From: Bacillus sp. ISL-37
GTDB taxonomy: Bacteria; Bacillota; Bacilli; Bacillales; Cytobacillaceae
Assembly (NCBI RefSeq): GCF_018613315.1
Contig: NZ_JAGGQL010000008.1
Span: 1-64,000, forward strand
Direction of reading: 5' to 3'
Length of the DNA stretch: 64,000 bases
Part shown: positions 39,538-48,742 of the stretch, in pieces
Position numbering within the stretch: position 1 is the first letter of the stretch
Layout: every line of letters begins with the position of its first letter
Notes under the pieces: model-generated
The model's input: only the letters and a program-made list of their open reading frames with translations
Databases searched by the model: none
Told to the model about the DNA's origin: nothing
Position numbers and translations under genes: made by a program

Positions 39538-40329
39538 ATGAAAACGTGGCATTTCATCGGCATTCTTCTTCCATTGCTTGGATGCAGCCACGGCTCGCCC
39601 GCCGAAAATGAAGCACAAACGCAGAAAACCTTAAATACACCAATCATCACGAATGAAAGTCCTGAGCCAATTCAGGAAATGGCGGTCCCAAACCCTATTC
39701 AAAAACAGGAAAAACGACAGCAACAACAAAAAAGCAAAGCGTTAATGAACGTACCTTTGATCAAACAAAATCCAGAGTTGAAATACGGTTGTGAAGTAAC
39801 CAGCCTGGCGATGATGCTGAAATATGCCGGAGCTGATACAGATAAAATGAAGCTTTTCAACGAGATAAAGAAAGATAATGATCCTTTGAAGAGATCAGCA
39901 AACGGTGATATTTTGAGCTGGGGGAACCCTGCTGAAGGTTTTGTTGGAGATATGACCGGAAAGCAGGCAGGTTACGCGGTCTTCGATAAACCAATGATTG
40001 ATTTAATTAATCGGTATTTACCAGGCAGAGCCGTCAATTTGACAGGCAAAGATTTTAACGAAGTACTTGAGCATGTATCTGCTGGTTATCCAGCAGTTGT
40101 ATGGACTACCGGCGATTATCGACTTCCAGATCGGTGGGAATCCTGGACGCATGGCAATGAGGTCATTAAAACGCCACTAGACCTTCACGCAGTCGTCCTG
40201 GTCGGTTTCAATGAAACAAATGTCTTCTTGAACGACCCTCTGTCTGGCCGAAAACAGGTGCCAGTAAACAAGATTCGCTTTATCGAAACATGGAAAGCGA
40301 TGCAATCAAGAGCAGTCAGTTACCGATAA
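39538..40329 (+). CDS. C39-like cysteine peptidase lipoprotein
   Basis: This 263-aa exported lipoprotein has lipobox LLGC (residues 13-16) and a Q/E/K-rich linker, followed by a peptidase C39-like domain (papain fold, YvpB type). The catalytic Cys is in KYGCEVTSLAMML (about 82), His in DLHAVVLVGF (about 222) and the Asn/Asp in FLNDPLSG. The substrate is unknown. Confidence 0.87.
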   Translation: MKTWHFIGILLPLLGCSHGSPAENEAQTQKTLNTPIITNESPEPIQEMAVPNPIQKQEKRQQQQKSKALMNVPLIKQNPELKYGCEVTSLAMMLKYAGADTDKMKLFNEIKKDNDPLKRSANGDILSWGNPAEGFVGDMTGKQAGYAVFDKPMIDLINRYLPGRAVNLTGKDFNEVLEHVSAGYPAVVWTTGDYRLPDRWESWTHGNEVIKTPLDLHAVVLVGFNETNVFLNDPLSGRKQVPVNKIRFIETWKAMQSRAVSYR

Positions 40330-40339
40330 AATATTGGAT

Positions 40340-40373
40340 AAGGCTGGATTTTATTCCGGCCTTGTCTTTTTTA
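40340..40373 (+). terminator. Terminator after the C39-like gene
   Basis: The stem AAGGCTGGA/TTCCGGCCTT with one wobble pair is followed by GTCTTTTTT. Confidence 0.8.
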
Positions 40374-40464
40374 TTATTCAGAGTGGTCGACTCAAAAGTC
40401 TCCCGAGCCGGTTGCCCGGAGGAAAGCCGATTCAGGAAAAAACAGGCAACAACTAATGTAACTT

Positions 40465-40689
40465 TTAGTTTTCTCTTCTCTTTTTTTCAAGTGATCTGTG
40501 AAGCTTTACAAGCGAATGGACGATGGTCCTTTTCTTATTAAAACCTTTCGCGGTAACACTTTCGCCATTAAAGACAGCTACTGCATTCCCCCATGTTCCT
40601 AAACGATTAAAACCATAAACAAAAACCTTTATATGTCCATGTTTTGCGGGAATAAATATCATTTCCATCCTAATATCATAATCATCCAT
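40465..40689 (-). CDS. Small conserved-looking 74-aa protein
   Basis: The protein starts MDDYDIRMEMIF and ends in a basic tail, KKRREN. The ATG at 40689 has GAGGTG 6 nt upstream. It is predicted to be beta-rich, then helical, with no membrane segment. I recognise no family. Confidence 0.6.
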   Translation of the reverse strand: MDDYDIRMEMIFIPAKHGHIKVFVYGFNRLGTWGNAVAVFNGESVTAKGFNKKRTIVHSLVKLHRSLEKKRREN

Positions 40690-40865
40690 CAACAACACCT
40701 CGAATTCATTTACCTATAAAGGACTTGACATATTTCCTTCCTCTTCCCTTTTAAAATTAATTAAAAACATCATGATTCAGGACCTTTCCCTAAAATGGCA
40801 CTTCTAATTTCCTTGTTTGTTTGCTAGTATAGTAGAGAAAATTCGGGAATAGGTTGGTATTTTTC

Positions 40866-41747
40866 ATGTCTGAACAAATCACTCGGAGGACTTTTATTAA
40901 AAGGGCAGTTGGAACTTTGTTGACTGCTGGAGGACTCGGCACAGGGAGCTATTTTTATGCCCGTGAAGTCGAACCCCGCATGCTTGATATTACCCGTCAT
41001 ACTATTAAAAATGCCGCGTTGCCATCCGGGTTTAATGGAGTCAGGGTCATTCAGTTCAGCGATACCCATATCGGATTCCAGTATACAATGGAACAGCTGA
41101 AGCAATTGATTACCAAAATCAATAAACTGAAGCCTGACCTGATTGTTTTCACTGGGGATTTACTTGACGACCCCCGACACTTCACTGAAAAAAACAAGCT
41201 TATTTCCATGTTGAGCAACCTGGATGCCCCGCTAGGAAAGTTTGCCGTGTATGGTAACCATGACCATGGGGGATACGGGTCAGATCTATATAAACAAATA
41301 ATGGAGCAATCAGGATTCACATTATTACTGAACACCTCAGCTAACATCAAGCTTCTCGATGGCAGTTCGATATGGATTGCCGGAATCGATGATGCTATGC
41401 TCGGTAAACCTGATCTGAATGCGTCCATGGCCAAAATACCAACTAACTCATATACAATCCTTTTATCCCATGCCCCAGACAAAGCAGAAGAAGCAGCACA
41501 ATTCCCAATTCAAATGCAGATGAGCGGACATAGCCATGGAGGACAGATCCAAGTTCCCTTTTACGGGCCATTGGTTACCCCGCCTTTTGCCGAAAAATAT
41601 GTGGAGGGCTTTTATACTGTTGGCTCCAACGACGGTCTGACTCTATATGTGAATCGCGGTCTTGGAACGACCAGGCTTCCGTTCAGGTTTTTGTCCCAGC
41701 CTGAACTTGCGATTTTCACCTTAAAAAGTGAAAAAACAAGCAGCTGA
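40866..41747 (+). CDS. ykuE: Tat-exported metallophosphoesterase YkuE
   Basis: This 293-aa calcineurin-like phosphoesterase starts with a twin-arginine signal (TRRTFIKRAVGTLL). Metal motifs are FSDTHIG, TGDLLDD, GNHDHGG, LSHAPD and SGHSHGGQ, all intact. B. subtilis YkuE is a Tat substrate targeted to the cell wall. I choose ATG 40866 over a TTG 12 bp upstream because it fits the usual signal length. It ends one base before the convergent GGDEF-EAL gene. Confidence 0.94.
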   Translation: MSEQITRRTFIKRAVGTLLTAGGLGTGSYFYAREVEPRMLDITRHTIKNAALPSGFNGVRVIQFSDTHIGFQYTMEQLKQLITKINKLKPDLIVFTGDLLDDPRHFTEKNKLISMLSNLDAPLGKFAVYGNHDHGGYGSDLYKQIMEQSGFTLLLNTSANIKLLDGSSIWIAGIDDAMLGKPDLNASMAKIPTNSYTILLSHAPDKAEEAAQFPIQMQMSGHSHGGQIQVPFYGPLVTPPFAEKYVEGFYTVGSNDGLTLYVNRGLGTTRLPFRFLSQPELAIFTLKSEKTSS

Positions 41748-41763
41748 TCAGCTGCTTGTTTTT
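41731..41763. terminator. Shared terminator of convergent genes
   Basis: The perfect palindrome AACAAGCAGCTG/CAGCTGCTTGTT overlaps the stop codons of ykuE and the GGDEF-EAL gene. Confidence 0.9.
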
Positions 41764-43865
41764 GGTTTCAGGATGAACTTTTCCTCCGCTTCCTGCGCTC
41801 TTAATGGTCTGGCAAAAAAGAACCCCTGTGCTTTTTCACAATCGGCATTTGTCAGGAAATCAACCTGGCTCTGCTCCTCCACACCCTCGGCAATCACTTC
41901 CATTCCAAGACTGTTGCCCAAGTGGATGATCGTTGTTATGATGGCGGCATCCTTGCCGTTATACTTTATATCTCTTATAAAACTTTGGTCAATTTTCAAT
42001 ACATCAATAGGGAACTGTTTCAAATAACTAAGCGATGAATACCCAGTGCCAAAATCATCTACCGAAATTTTGATTCCCAAGTCCTTCAACCGCTTCAGGA
42101 TTGGGATCGTCTCCTTTGTATCCTGCATTGCTCCCTCGGTAATTTCGATCTCCAGAAGAGATGGCTCAATATTGTACTTCTCTATCGAACTCTTGATGAC
42201 CCGCACTAAGTCCAACTGCATGAATTGCTTAGGAGATATATTAATAGCAATCCTGATTGGCTTTCCGGTCTTCTCCGTCCATTCCTTGATTTGCCGGCAT
42301 GCCCCGTCAATTACCCAATTGCCAATCGGGATAATCAATCCAGTGTCCTCTGCAAGAGGGATGAATTCGGCTGGTGAAATAAAACCGAATTCACTGTTGT
42401 TCCAGCGCAGCAATGCTTCGAAGCTTGATATTTCATTGGTAAGCAGATGGATCTGCGGCTGGTAATAGAGTTCTAGTTCGTCCCGTTCAATTGCTTTTCG
42501 CAAATGAGCCTCGAGCGCTATGATATTTACCCCGGTAGACTGCATGTCTGAGCGATAAAATTGATAATGGGCCTTTCCTTTTTCTTTTACGCTATATAAA
42601 GCTTCATCAGCATATTTAATCAGTGTTTCAGCATCCTTCCCGTCATTGGGGAAAAGGCTGATACCAATACTCGGTGTAATATAGTACTCCTGAGAATTAA
42701 AATAAAATGATTCATTGAACCTGAATAAAACTTTTTGCGCAAACTCCCCTGCACTTTGCCTGTCTGTTTTTTCCAATAGAATGATAAATTCATCGCCGCC
42801 CTGCCTATATACAGTACAGTTTTCTTTTTGGATGTCGATCAATCGATGTGCTACCTGCTTTAAAATCTGGTCACCAACAAGATGTCCAAGTGTATCATTC
42901 AAATACTTGAAACGATCTATATCCAGAAACAGAAGGGCAAATTCAGTCTTTTGCTTTTTTTTATTTTTGACAAGACTATCCAGTTGATCAAGGAGGGCAC
43001 GCCTGTTGCGCAATCCAGTCAGCTGGTCATGAAATGCCATGTACTTAATCAGTTCTGTGCTTTTTGCCTGCTCGGAAAGATCTCTGATTATGATATACAT
43101 ACCCTTAATTTCAGAATGAATTACAATCGGAATTGTCTTTAAATGGACCGTCAGGAATTTTCCTTTTCGATGCATGAACCGACAATCGAGCGATTCTTTT
43201 GCATTACCCATTTTCGTATCGGATATGACTTCCTTAAAGGGAGGCAGGTCACTTTCACATATTAAGCTCGTGATTCTCTTCGATTTTAGCTGTCTGACAG
43301 TATAGCCTGTCAATAATTGAGCGGCCGGGTTGACATCAAGGATCTTCCCCTTTAAATCAATTGAAAAAACAGCATCCAGATTATGGTCAATGAGCGAACG
43401 ATATCGTTGCTCGCTATCAATCAATCTATTTTTTTCTTTAAAATTCTCTGTAATATCCCTAGTTACCGCTACAACATATTTTACTTCCCCGTCTTCATCC
43501 TTGATGGGGGTCAAAAGTGTCTCTCCAAGAACCTGATTGTCATTATCCAAGTCTACTTCATCATGGAAAACGACTTCCACGCCCTCATTTACTGCCTTAA
43601 TATATTGTTTTTTCAATGGATTCAGATGGTTTAGAGGTAAAACCTCATCCATCGTCCTGCCGATATCACTAATAGCCATCCCTGCATGGAGCAGACCATT
43701 CTCATTGGCAAATAAATAACGCAATTGGTAACCCGGTTCGACCTGCATAATAAAAACAAGATCTTTTACATGTTTAAAGATGATATCTGAAATCATCTGT
43801 TCTATTTTTGTCGAAGCAGAAACGCCTCTTCTTTTAGTTATTCTTGATTGCTTCATCTGATTCAT
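41748..43865 (-). CDS. PAS-PAS-GGDEF-EAL cyclic di-GMP protein
   Basis: This 705-aa cytoplasmic protein has two PAS-like domains (about 20-130 and 145-265; second opens RYRSLIDHNLDAVFS), a GGDEF domain (about 270-430) with intact GGDEF, and a complete EAL domain (about 445-700) with EALLRW, DDFGTGYSSL and KIDQSFI. It could therefore make and degrade c-di-GMP. No membrane helices are visible. ATG 43865 follows GAGG; the ATG at 43907 does not. Confidence 0.94.
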   Translation of the reverse strand: MNQMKQSRITKRRGVSASTKIEQMISDIIFKHVKDLVFIMQVEPGYQLRYLFANENGLLHAGMAISDIGRTMDEVLPLNHLNPLKKQYIKAVNEGVEVVFHDEVDLDNDNQVLGETLLTPIKDEDGEVKYVVAVTRDITENFKEKNRLIDSEQRYRSLIDHNLDAVFSIDLKGKILDVNPAAQLLTGYTVRQLKSKRITSLICESDLPPFKEVISDTKMGNAKESLDCRFMHRKGKFLTVHLKTIPIVIHSEIKGMYIIIRDLSEQAKSTELIKYMAFHDQLTGLRNRRALLDQLDSLVKNKKKQKTEFALLFLDIDRFKYLNDTLGHLVGDQILKQVAHRLIDIQKENCTVYRQGGDEFIILLEKTDRQSAGEFAQKVLFRFNESFYFNSQEYYITPSIGISLFPNDGKDAETLIKYADEALYSVKEKGKAHYQFYRSDMQSTGVNIIALEAHLRKAIERDELELYYQPQIHLLTNEISSFEALLRWNNSEFGFISPAEFIPLAEDTGLIIPIGNWVIDGACRQIKEWTEKTGKPIRIAINISPKQFMQLDLVRVIKSSIEKYNIEPSLLEIEITEGAMQDTKETIPILKRLKDLGIKISVDDFGTGYSSLSYLKQFPIDVLKIDQSFIRDIKYNGKDAAIITTIIHLGNSLGMEVIAEGVEEQSQVDFLTNADCEKAQGFFFARPLRAQEAEEKFILKPKTSS

Positions 43866-44068
43866 CAAACCATCCTCATTCCAGAAGTACAATAGTACCT
43901 GGTCCATGATTGCGAACTAGTTTTATATTCCTATTTTACTCTTTAAAATAAGGAAAAACGATACTATTTTTTTAAAATTTACAATCTTTCGCTAAAAAAC
44001 GACAAAAGATACTCGAAAGGTGCCCTCTCCAATCATCCAGCATAGACTGCATTAGAGGAGGAGATTCC

Positions 44069-44566
44069 ATGTATCACATTGTTAAAAGAGGAGAAACGCT
44101 AGCGGTGATTGCCGCTAATTATCGCAGGCCGCTTCAACAAATCCTTGCGGCCAATCCTGGTATCACGAATCCTGCACTCATCTATCCTGGCCAGCGAATC
44201 GCAATTCCGGGACTTCCAGACCCAGCTTCTATTCCTTTTTCGATTTCCGTTTCACTGGGCAACAGAAGGCTTACACTTTTTCGATCAGGCACGCTGATAA
44301 AATCCTATCCCGTTGGCATCGGGAAAATGCTGACGCAAACCCCGGTTGGCGAATATGTGATTGTGAACAGAGAACCTAATCCCGGCGGCCCATACGGCTC
44401 CATGTGGTTGTCGTTATCAAAACTTGGATATGGTATTCATGGAACAAATAATCCTGCTTCGATCGGCAAAGAAGTTTCGAAAGGATGTATACGGATGCAT
44501 AACAAAGATGTTCTTGAGCTGGCACGGCAAGTTCCCAATGGAACTAGAGTCAGAATCATCCGATAG
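44069..44566 (+). CDS. ykuD: L,D-transpeptidase YkuD
   Basis: This 165-aa protein has an N-terminal LysM domain (about 2-49: [18 protein letters not shown]) and a YkuD catalytic domain with HGTN and SKGCIRM (catalytic Cys about 142). It crosslinks peptidoglycan through L,D bonds and in B. subtilis is made in the mother cell during sporulation. There is no classical signal peptide. GAGGAGG precedes the ATG. Confidence 0.96.
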   Translation: MYHIVKRGETLAVIAANYRRPLQQILAANPGITNPALIYPGQRIAIPGLPDPASIPFSISVSLGNRRLTLFRSGTLIKSYPVGIGKMLTQTPVGEYVIVNREPNPGGPYGSMWLSLSKLGYGIHGTNNPASIGKEVSKGCIRMHNKDVLELARQVPNGTRVRIIR

Positions 44567-44669
44567 TTTTCTATTAAATGGCTTCTATTTCTCAATCAGC
44601 CAAATTAAGGGTATAATGAAAATAGTTTAAAAAAGACTTGCTTAACAAAAATGAAAGGAGCCTAACCCA

Positions 44670-45140
44670 TTGAATAATGAAAGGAACGAGATCCCCTTAC
44701 TCCGTCCAACGATTGAGAACCTCTCACAAGCAATCTTCACTGTGAACCGTCATGCCAAGACTGCTCCCAATCCGAAGTTTTTATATCAGTTAAAACATGA
44801 TGCGATAAAAAAAATGCTGCGTGAAGGCAAAGCTAAAAAAACAGGACTCCATTTTTCAAACAACCCGAGAAACAGCCAGCAGCAATCAGACGTACTAGTG
44901 GTTTGCGGTGATTACACATTCCATATCCCGCCGACTAAACAGGATTTTGAGCAGCTTCCCCACTTAGGAAAACTCGATCAGTCAGTGAGGAACCCAAGGA
45001 CAACGATCTCTTTGACCACCGCGAAAAGGTTATTGTCAGCCTACACAGGATTGACAGAATCCACCGAAACAGCCGGAGCAGGCAAGACGAGGAAATATGC
45101 GAAACCCGTATTCAAGAAGCTTGGAGAACGCTACCCTTAA
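44670..45140 (+). CDS. ykyB: YkyB-like protein
   Basis: This 156-aa basic soluble protein contains LSQAIFTVNRHAKTA and a lysine-rich middle, as in B. subtilis YkyB. The start is TTG with AAAGGAG upstream. Its location between ykuD and cheV agrees. The function is unknown. Confidence 0.88.
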   Translation: MNNERNEIPLLRPTIENLSQAIFTVNRHAKTAPNPKFLYQLKHDAIKKMLREGKAKKTGLHFSNNPRNSQQQSDVLVVCGDYTFHIPPTKQDFEQLPHLGKLDQSVRNPRTTISLTTAKRLLSAYTGLTESTETAGAGKTRKYAKPVFKKLGERYP

Positions 45141-45172
45141 AAGAAAGCTGATAACCAGCTTTCTTTTTTTTT
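45138..45172. terminator. Bidirectional terminator ykyB/cheV
   Basis: The stem AAGAAAGCTG/CAGCTTTCTT with loop ATAAC is followed by a T run, between convergent genes. Confidence 0.9.
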
Positions 45173-46073
45173 ATAAAATCAATTCATCTATTTTAAGGAC
45201 CAATTCACTTATCTCTGGCTTGCTGATCTGGGCATCTGCTCCGACGACACTACCCTTATGGCGCAGCTCATTCGTGATTAACGAAGAAAAAATGATAACT
45301 GGAAGTTTTTCCAGAACCGGATGTTCTTTTATCCTTTTTGTCAGGTGATGTCCATCCATCTGCGGCATTTCTATGTCTGTGATCACAAGCTGTACTGCCT
45401 GTGCAAAAACGTCAGTATTCTCTGCCAGGTGTTCAAGATATGTAATGGCATCCTGTCCATTCTCAAAAAATTCAAGGTACTGGAATCCAGCTTCACTCAA
45501 AGTGTCATGAAGCATTTTTCTTAACATCGCAGAGTCTTCCGCAATCACGATTTTCTTCAAAGATCGCTCCCTCGGACCAAGTTTCTTGACATCGCTGACC
45601 TTGATTCCAGAATCAGGATTTATCTCAAGAAGGATTTTTTCAAAGTCCAGGAAAAGTACCATTTCTCCGCCTAACTTGATTACTCCGATTATTTGGCTCT
45701 CCTGTCCCTGATACATGTCTGACGGCTTCTCAATATGAGCCCAGGATATGCGGTGAATTTGCGAAACGGTATGGACATGGAAGACTGTCTTCATCTGATT
45801 GAATTCGGCGACAATCAACTTGTCCTGCTGTGGATTTGTTGACTCCTTTAGGCCCAGCGCAGCAGCGACATTGATGACCGGCAGCACTTCTCCCCTAAGC
45901 TCCATGATTCCCTCAACAAATGGATGGGCGTTCGGAATTGCCACTACAGGTACAGGATTGAGGATTTCTTTCACTTTCATGACATTTATCGCAAATTTAT
46001 TCTGGCCAATGCCGAACTCGACAATTTCCAGTTCATTCGTGCCTGATTCTAATAAAATACTGCTATCATTCAT
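45171..46073 (-). CDS. cheV: Chemotaxis protein CheV
   Basis: This 300-aa protein fuses a CheW-like scaffold (about 12-155) to a C-terminal response-regulator receiver (about 172-300). Receiver landmarks are IVIAEDSAML (acidic pocket), VITDIEMPQMDG (phospho-acceptor Asp) and the VIIFSS strand. It couples receptors to CheA and takes part in adaptation. The place beside patA and ykyB is as in B. subtilis. Confidence 0.95.
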   Translation of the reverse strand: MNDSSILLESGTNELEIVEFGIGQNKFAINVMKVKEILNPVPVVAIPNAHPFVEGIMELRGEVLPVINVAAALGLKESTNPQQDKLIVAEFNQMKTVFHVHTVSQIHRISWAHIEKPSDMYQGQESQIIGVIKLGGEMVLFLDFEKILLEINPDSGIKVSDVKKLGPRERSLKKIVIAEDSAMLRKMLHDTLSEAGFQYLEFFENGQDAITYLEHLAENTDVFAQAVQLVITDIEMPQMDGHHLTKRIKEHPVLEKLPVIIFSSLITNELRHKGSVVGADAQISKPEISELVLKIDELIL

Positions 46074-46252
46074 ATTGTTCTTCCTTCTCTATATAAAATT
46101 AGTACTATATACCTCTTATCGGCACCACTATTTAAACTGTTTAGTCAAAGACTTGAGAATCAAGGTGCTTCAAACTAAAAATGTTCTATTGTCACGAAAA
46201 TGGCAAAATCCGTTGGAGAATTTACCAACCAAGTTCTGAGACCAAAGAACAA

Positions 46253-46422
46253 AAAGCGCAAGCGCCTTGTTCAGCCCCAAGCGCTGCCCGACTATAACGC
46301 CACATCCTGTGGCAGTCGGGTCTGCACGTCCTGTGCCTCAGAGGTCCTGCCAGTGAAGTCGTTCTTTGACTTCATTGGCAGGACCGAAGCGACTCGAGGG
46401 GCTAGGCGCTGGAGCTAGATTA
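46253..46422. repeat. bcr-like hairpin repeat, copy R3
   Basis: It shares R1's outer arms (AAGCGCCTTGTTCAGCCCC and GGGGCTAGGCGCTGGAGCT) and the inner hairpin GGTCCTGCCAGTGAAGTC/GACTTCATTGGCAGGACC. It also holds an extra hairpin block, about 46288-46340 (GCCCGACT/AGTCGGGT around GCCAC/GTGGC), that R1 lacks. Confidence 0.85.
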
Positions 46423-46478
46423 AGAATACTACATGTATTTATCCACAACTAAATAATTTTTATAATTTCCTACACGAT

Positions 46479-46508
46479 AAAAAAGCAAACCGAAAGCTCG
46501 GTTTGCCA
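46479..46508 (-). terminator. Displaced terminator of the DinB gene
   Basis: The stem GCAAACCGA/TCGGTTTGC is followed on the minus strand by TTTTTT. The MITE at 46520-46704 now separates it from the gene it probably served. Confidence 0.8.
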
Positions 46509-46519
46509 TGTTAATTATT

Positions 46520-46704
46520 GGCTGTTTCCGTAAAAATTGTTGTTAAAGTCCTAAAGCCGATTTTAACGTATTATAAAGCCATTTTGCAGGTCGGTATTAA
46601 GTTTGCATGCTCTTTTCTCATAAAAAGAGTCAACTTTGCGAAGAAACATAGGTCATTCAATTCCTATTTTGTAGTCCATAGTAACAAATTTTGAAAATAG
46701 AGCC
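46520..46704 (-). mobile_element. MITE copy B with 8-bp target duplication
   Basis: This 185-bp element has imperfect terminal inverted repeats of about 25 bp (GGCTGTTTCCGTAAAAATTG and GGCTCTATTTTCAAAATTTG). It is flanked by TAATTATT at 46512-46519 and at 46705-46712. It has no coding capacity. TIR sequence and 8-bp duplication suggest mobilisation by an ISL3-family transposase. Confidence 0.9.
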
Positions 46705-46707
46705 TAA

Positions 46708-47178
46708 TTATTTCACCAATGTCCTGCCTAATGCTACATCTACTTGCTTTTGATGATGAAGGTCGTGCTGGATAAAATCGATGAAATATTCCCCAACCGT
46801 CATATGGTGTTCGGAAATTTTAAATGACACAGCCAACTTGTCATTGTCCATTTCTTCAAGCATCTTAAGGAATTCTTCTCGAACAGCAAGAAGGCCACCG
46901 AGAACCTCTTCTTTTTTGGTACTCTCTGCGTATTCACGTGCTCGCTCGTTGACACTTTGAAAATCAGGGTAGGAAGGCAATTCAGCTCCTTCTTTGAAAT
47001 AAGGGAACCTTTCCTTTAATGAGTATTGATCCCAGAAAAGCAGATGCGACACAACCGCGGCAACCGACCATTTACCATCCCCTAAAGGCTTATTCCATTC
47101 AGCATCTGCCAGCCCCTTGAGCGAATGGATCCATCCATCAAATTCTTTATAATGTTGTCTTATCTCTTCCAAATTCAA
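46708..47178 (-). CDS. DinB-family protein
   Basis: This 156-aa four-helix-bundle protein of the DinB/YfiT superfamily has the metal-site histidines in AAVVSHLLFWDQ (about 46) and in IQHDLHHQKQVD near the C-terminus. Such proteins are often bacillithiol-linked transferases, but the specific role is unknown. The stop codon lies within the MITE target duplication, and the frame is intact. Confidence 0.88.
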   Translation of the reverse strand: MNLEEIRQHYKEFDGWIHSLKGLADAEWNKPLGDGKWSVAAVVSHLLFWDQYSLKERFPYFKEGAELPSYPDFQSVNERAREYAESTKKEEVLGGLLAVREEFLKMLEEMDNDKLAVSFKISEHHMTVGEYFIDFIQHDLHHQKQVDVALGRTLVK

Positions 47179-47318
47179 TTGAATCTCTCCTTTTGATTTT
47201 TTCTTAAATTAATATTCGCCACGGCACTTAAATAACCTTTTTGCCTGAGAGGACGAATTTTACATCTTTCTCATTCATCATGGTAAAATAGTGATATTCA
47301 ATCGGAGGGATGAAAGAA

Positions 47319-48464
47319 GTGGAACATTTAATTAACAATAGAGTAAAAAATATAGAAATCTCGGGAATCCGAAAATTCTTTAATATGGTTGCAGATGTGA
47401 AAGACATGGTTTCCTTGACCATAGGCCAGCCCGACTTTCCGACACCTGAACATGTCAAAGAAGCTGGCAAGAAAGCGATAGATGATAACATCACTACATA
47501 TACCCATAACGCAGGACTAATCCAGCTAAGGAAGGCTGCGGCGGACTTTTACCGCAAAAAATATAATGTCGATTATTCAGCAGAACATGAAGCAATTATC
47601 ACTGTAGGAGCAAGTGAGGCTATTGATATAACTTTCAGGACCATTCTTGAACAAGGATGTGAAGTCATCATCCCGGGGCCTGTTTACCCAGGGTATGAAC
47701 CAATTATCAAACTTTGCGGTGCTATACCGGTCTATGCGGATATCAGGAATACACAATTCAGGATGACTGCCGAGTTGATTGATAGCCTGATCACCGACAA
47801 AACAAGGTGTATCGTCCTCCCATATCCATCAAATCCGACCGGGGTCAGCTTAAATGAAGAGGAACTGAAAGAAATTGTACAGCTACTAAAAGACAGGGAA
47901 ATCTTTGTCCTGGCAGATGAAATCTACAGTGAGCTTGTTTATGAGCAGCAGCATGTTTCAATTGCCCAGTTCATGAAAGAAAAAACCATTGTTATCAATG
48001 GACTATCCAAATCCCACTCGATGACCGGCTGGCGAATAGGGATGCTATTTGCGCCTGAATATCTTGCAAAACATATTCTGAAAGTGCATCAATACAATGT
48101 GACATGTGCGACTTCGATTTCACAAATGGCTGCTTTAGAGGCGTTAACAGCCGGGATTGATGACGCATTGCCAATGAAGCAGGAGTATGCTTCAAGGCGG
48201 GATTATGTATTCAACAGACTACAGTCCATGGGTCTTGATGTAATCAAGCCTGATGGCGCATTTTACTTTTTTGTCAAAATTCCGGCATCCAATATCTCAT
48301 CATTTGATTTTTGTATGGAATTGGTCAATGAAGCGAAGCTTGCAGTGGTTCCAGGGAGTGCATTCTCTGAATTAGGAGAAGGATATTTCAGACTTTCCTA
48401 CGCATACTCAATGGATACGCTAAAAGAAGGGCTCGATCGTTTGGAAAGTTATTTGCGGAAGTAA
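47319..48464 (+). CDS. patA: N-acetyl-L,L-diaminopimelate aminotransferase PatA
   Basis: This 381-aa class I/II PLP aminotransferase has the Schiff-base Lys in NGLSKSHSMTGWRIG (about 228-242) and PYPSNPTG upstream. It converts the N-acetyl keto acid to N-acetyl-diaminopimelate, between DapH and DapL. I start at GTG 47319, 9 nt after GGAGGG, giving the MEHLIN N-terminus seen in B. subtilis PatA; the ATG at 47310 touches the ribosome site. Confidence 0.94.
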   Translation: MEHLINNRVKNIEISGIRKFFNMVADVKDMVSLTIGQPDFPTPEHVKEAGKKAIDDNITTYTHNAGLIQLRKAAADFYRKKYNVDYSAEHEAIITVGASEAIDITFRTILEQGCEVIIPGPVYPGYEPIIKLCGAIPVYADIRNTQFRMTAELIDSLITDKTRCIVLPYPSNPTGVSLNEEELKEIVQLLKDREIFVLADEIYSELVYEQQHVSIAQFMKEKTIVINGLSKSHSMTGWRIGMLFAPEYLAKHILKVHQYNVTCATSISQMAALEALTAGIDDALPMKQEYASRRDYVFNRLQSMGLDVIKPDGAFYFFVKIPASNISSFDFCMELVNEAKLAVVPGSAFSELGEGYFRLSYAYSMDTLKEGLDRLESYLRK

Positions 48465-48468
48465 AGTG

Positions 48469-48503
48469 GAAAGCCGTTCCTCATCGGCAGGAACGGCTTT
48501 TTA
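48469..48503. terminator. Bidirectional terminator after patA
   Basis: The stem AAGCCGTTCCT/AGGAACGGCTT has a 7-nt loop and is followed by TTTT. Confidence 0.9.
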
Positions 48504-48680
48504 TTATCCCTTGTATTTCCCGTTATTCTTAGAAGCTTTCTCTTTTTTCGCCTTATCCTTATGGATCTTATTGGTTGCTGCACTGCCAATTTCATGTGAA
48601 AACTCAGAATCAATTACAGCAGAGTCAAAACCCTTTTTGTTCTTTTGCTGCGGGTCGTTCTTTTTCGTCCTTTTAGCCAT
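48504..48680 (-). CDS. 58-aa lysine-rich protein
   Basis: AAAGGAGGGG precedes the ATG with good spacing. The protein begins MAKRTKKNDPQQKNKKGFDS, is very basic at both ends, and contains a central FSHEIGSAATNK segment. It resembles small spore or nucleic-acid-binding proteins in composition, but I recognise no family. It is convergent with patA and follows ykwC's opposite end. Confidence 0.7.
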   Translation of the reverse strand: MAKRTKKNDPQQKNKKGFDSAVIDSEFSHEIGSAATNKIHKDKAKKEKASKNNGKYKG

Positions 48681-48742
48681 AAAAATCCCCTCCTTTAGGT
48701 TTTAGTATCTTTACCTGGGGAGGGGTCTATGACTAGAAAATA

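Noticed and set aside
40290-40541. Plus-strand 83-codon frame after the C39-like gene
   Set aside because: It runs through the terminator of that gene and has no ribosome site.
47228-47494. Minus-strand 88-codon frame overlapping the patA start
   Set aside because: It is antisense to conserved patA sequence and has no start signal.
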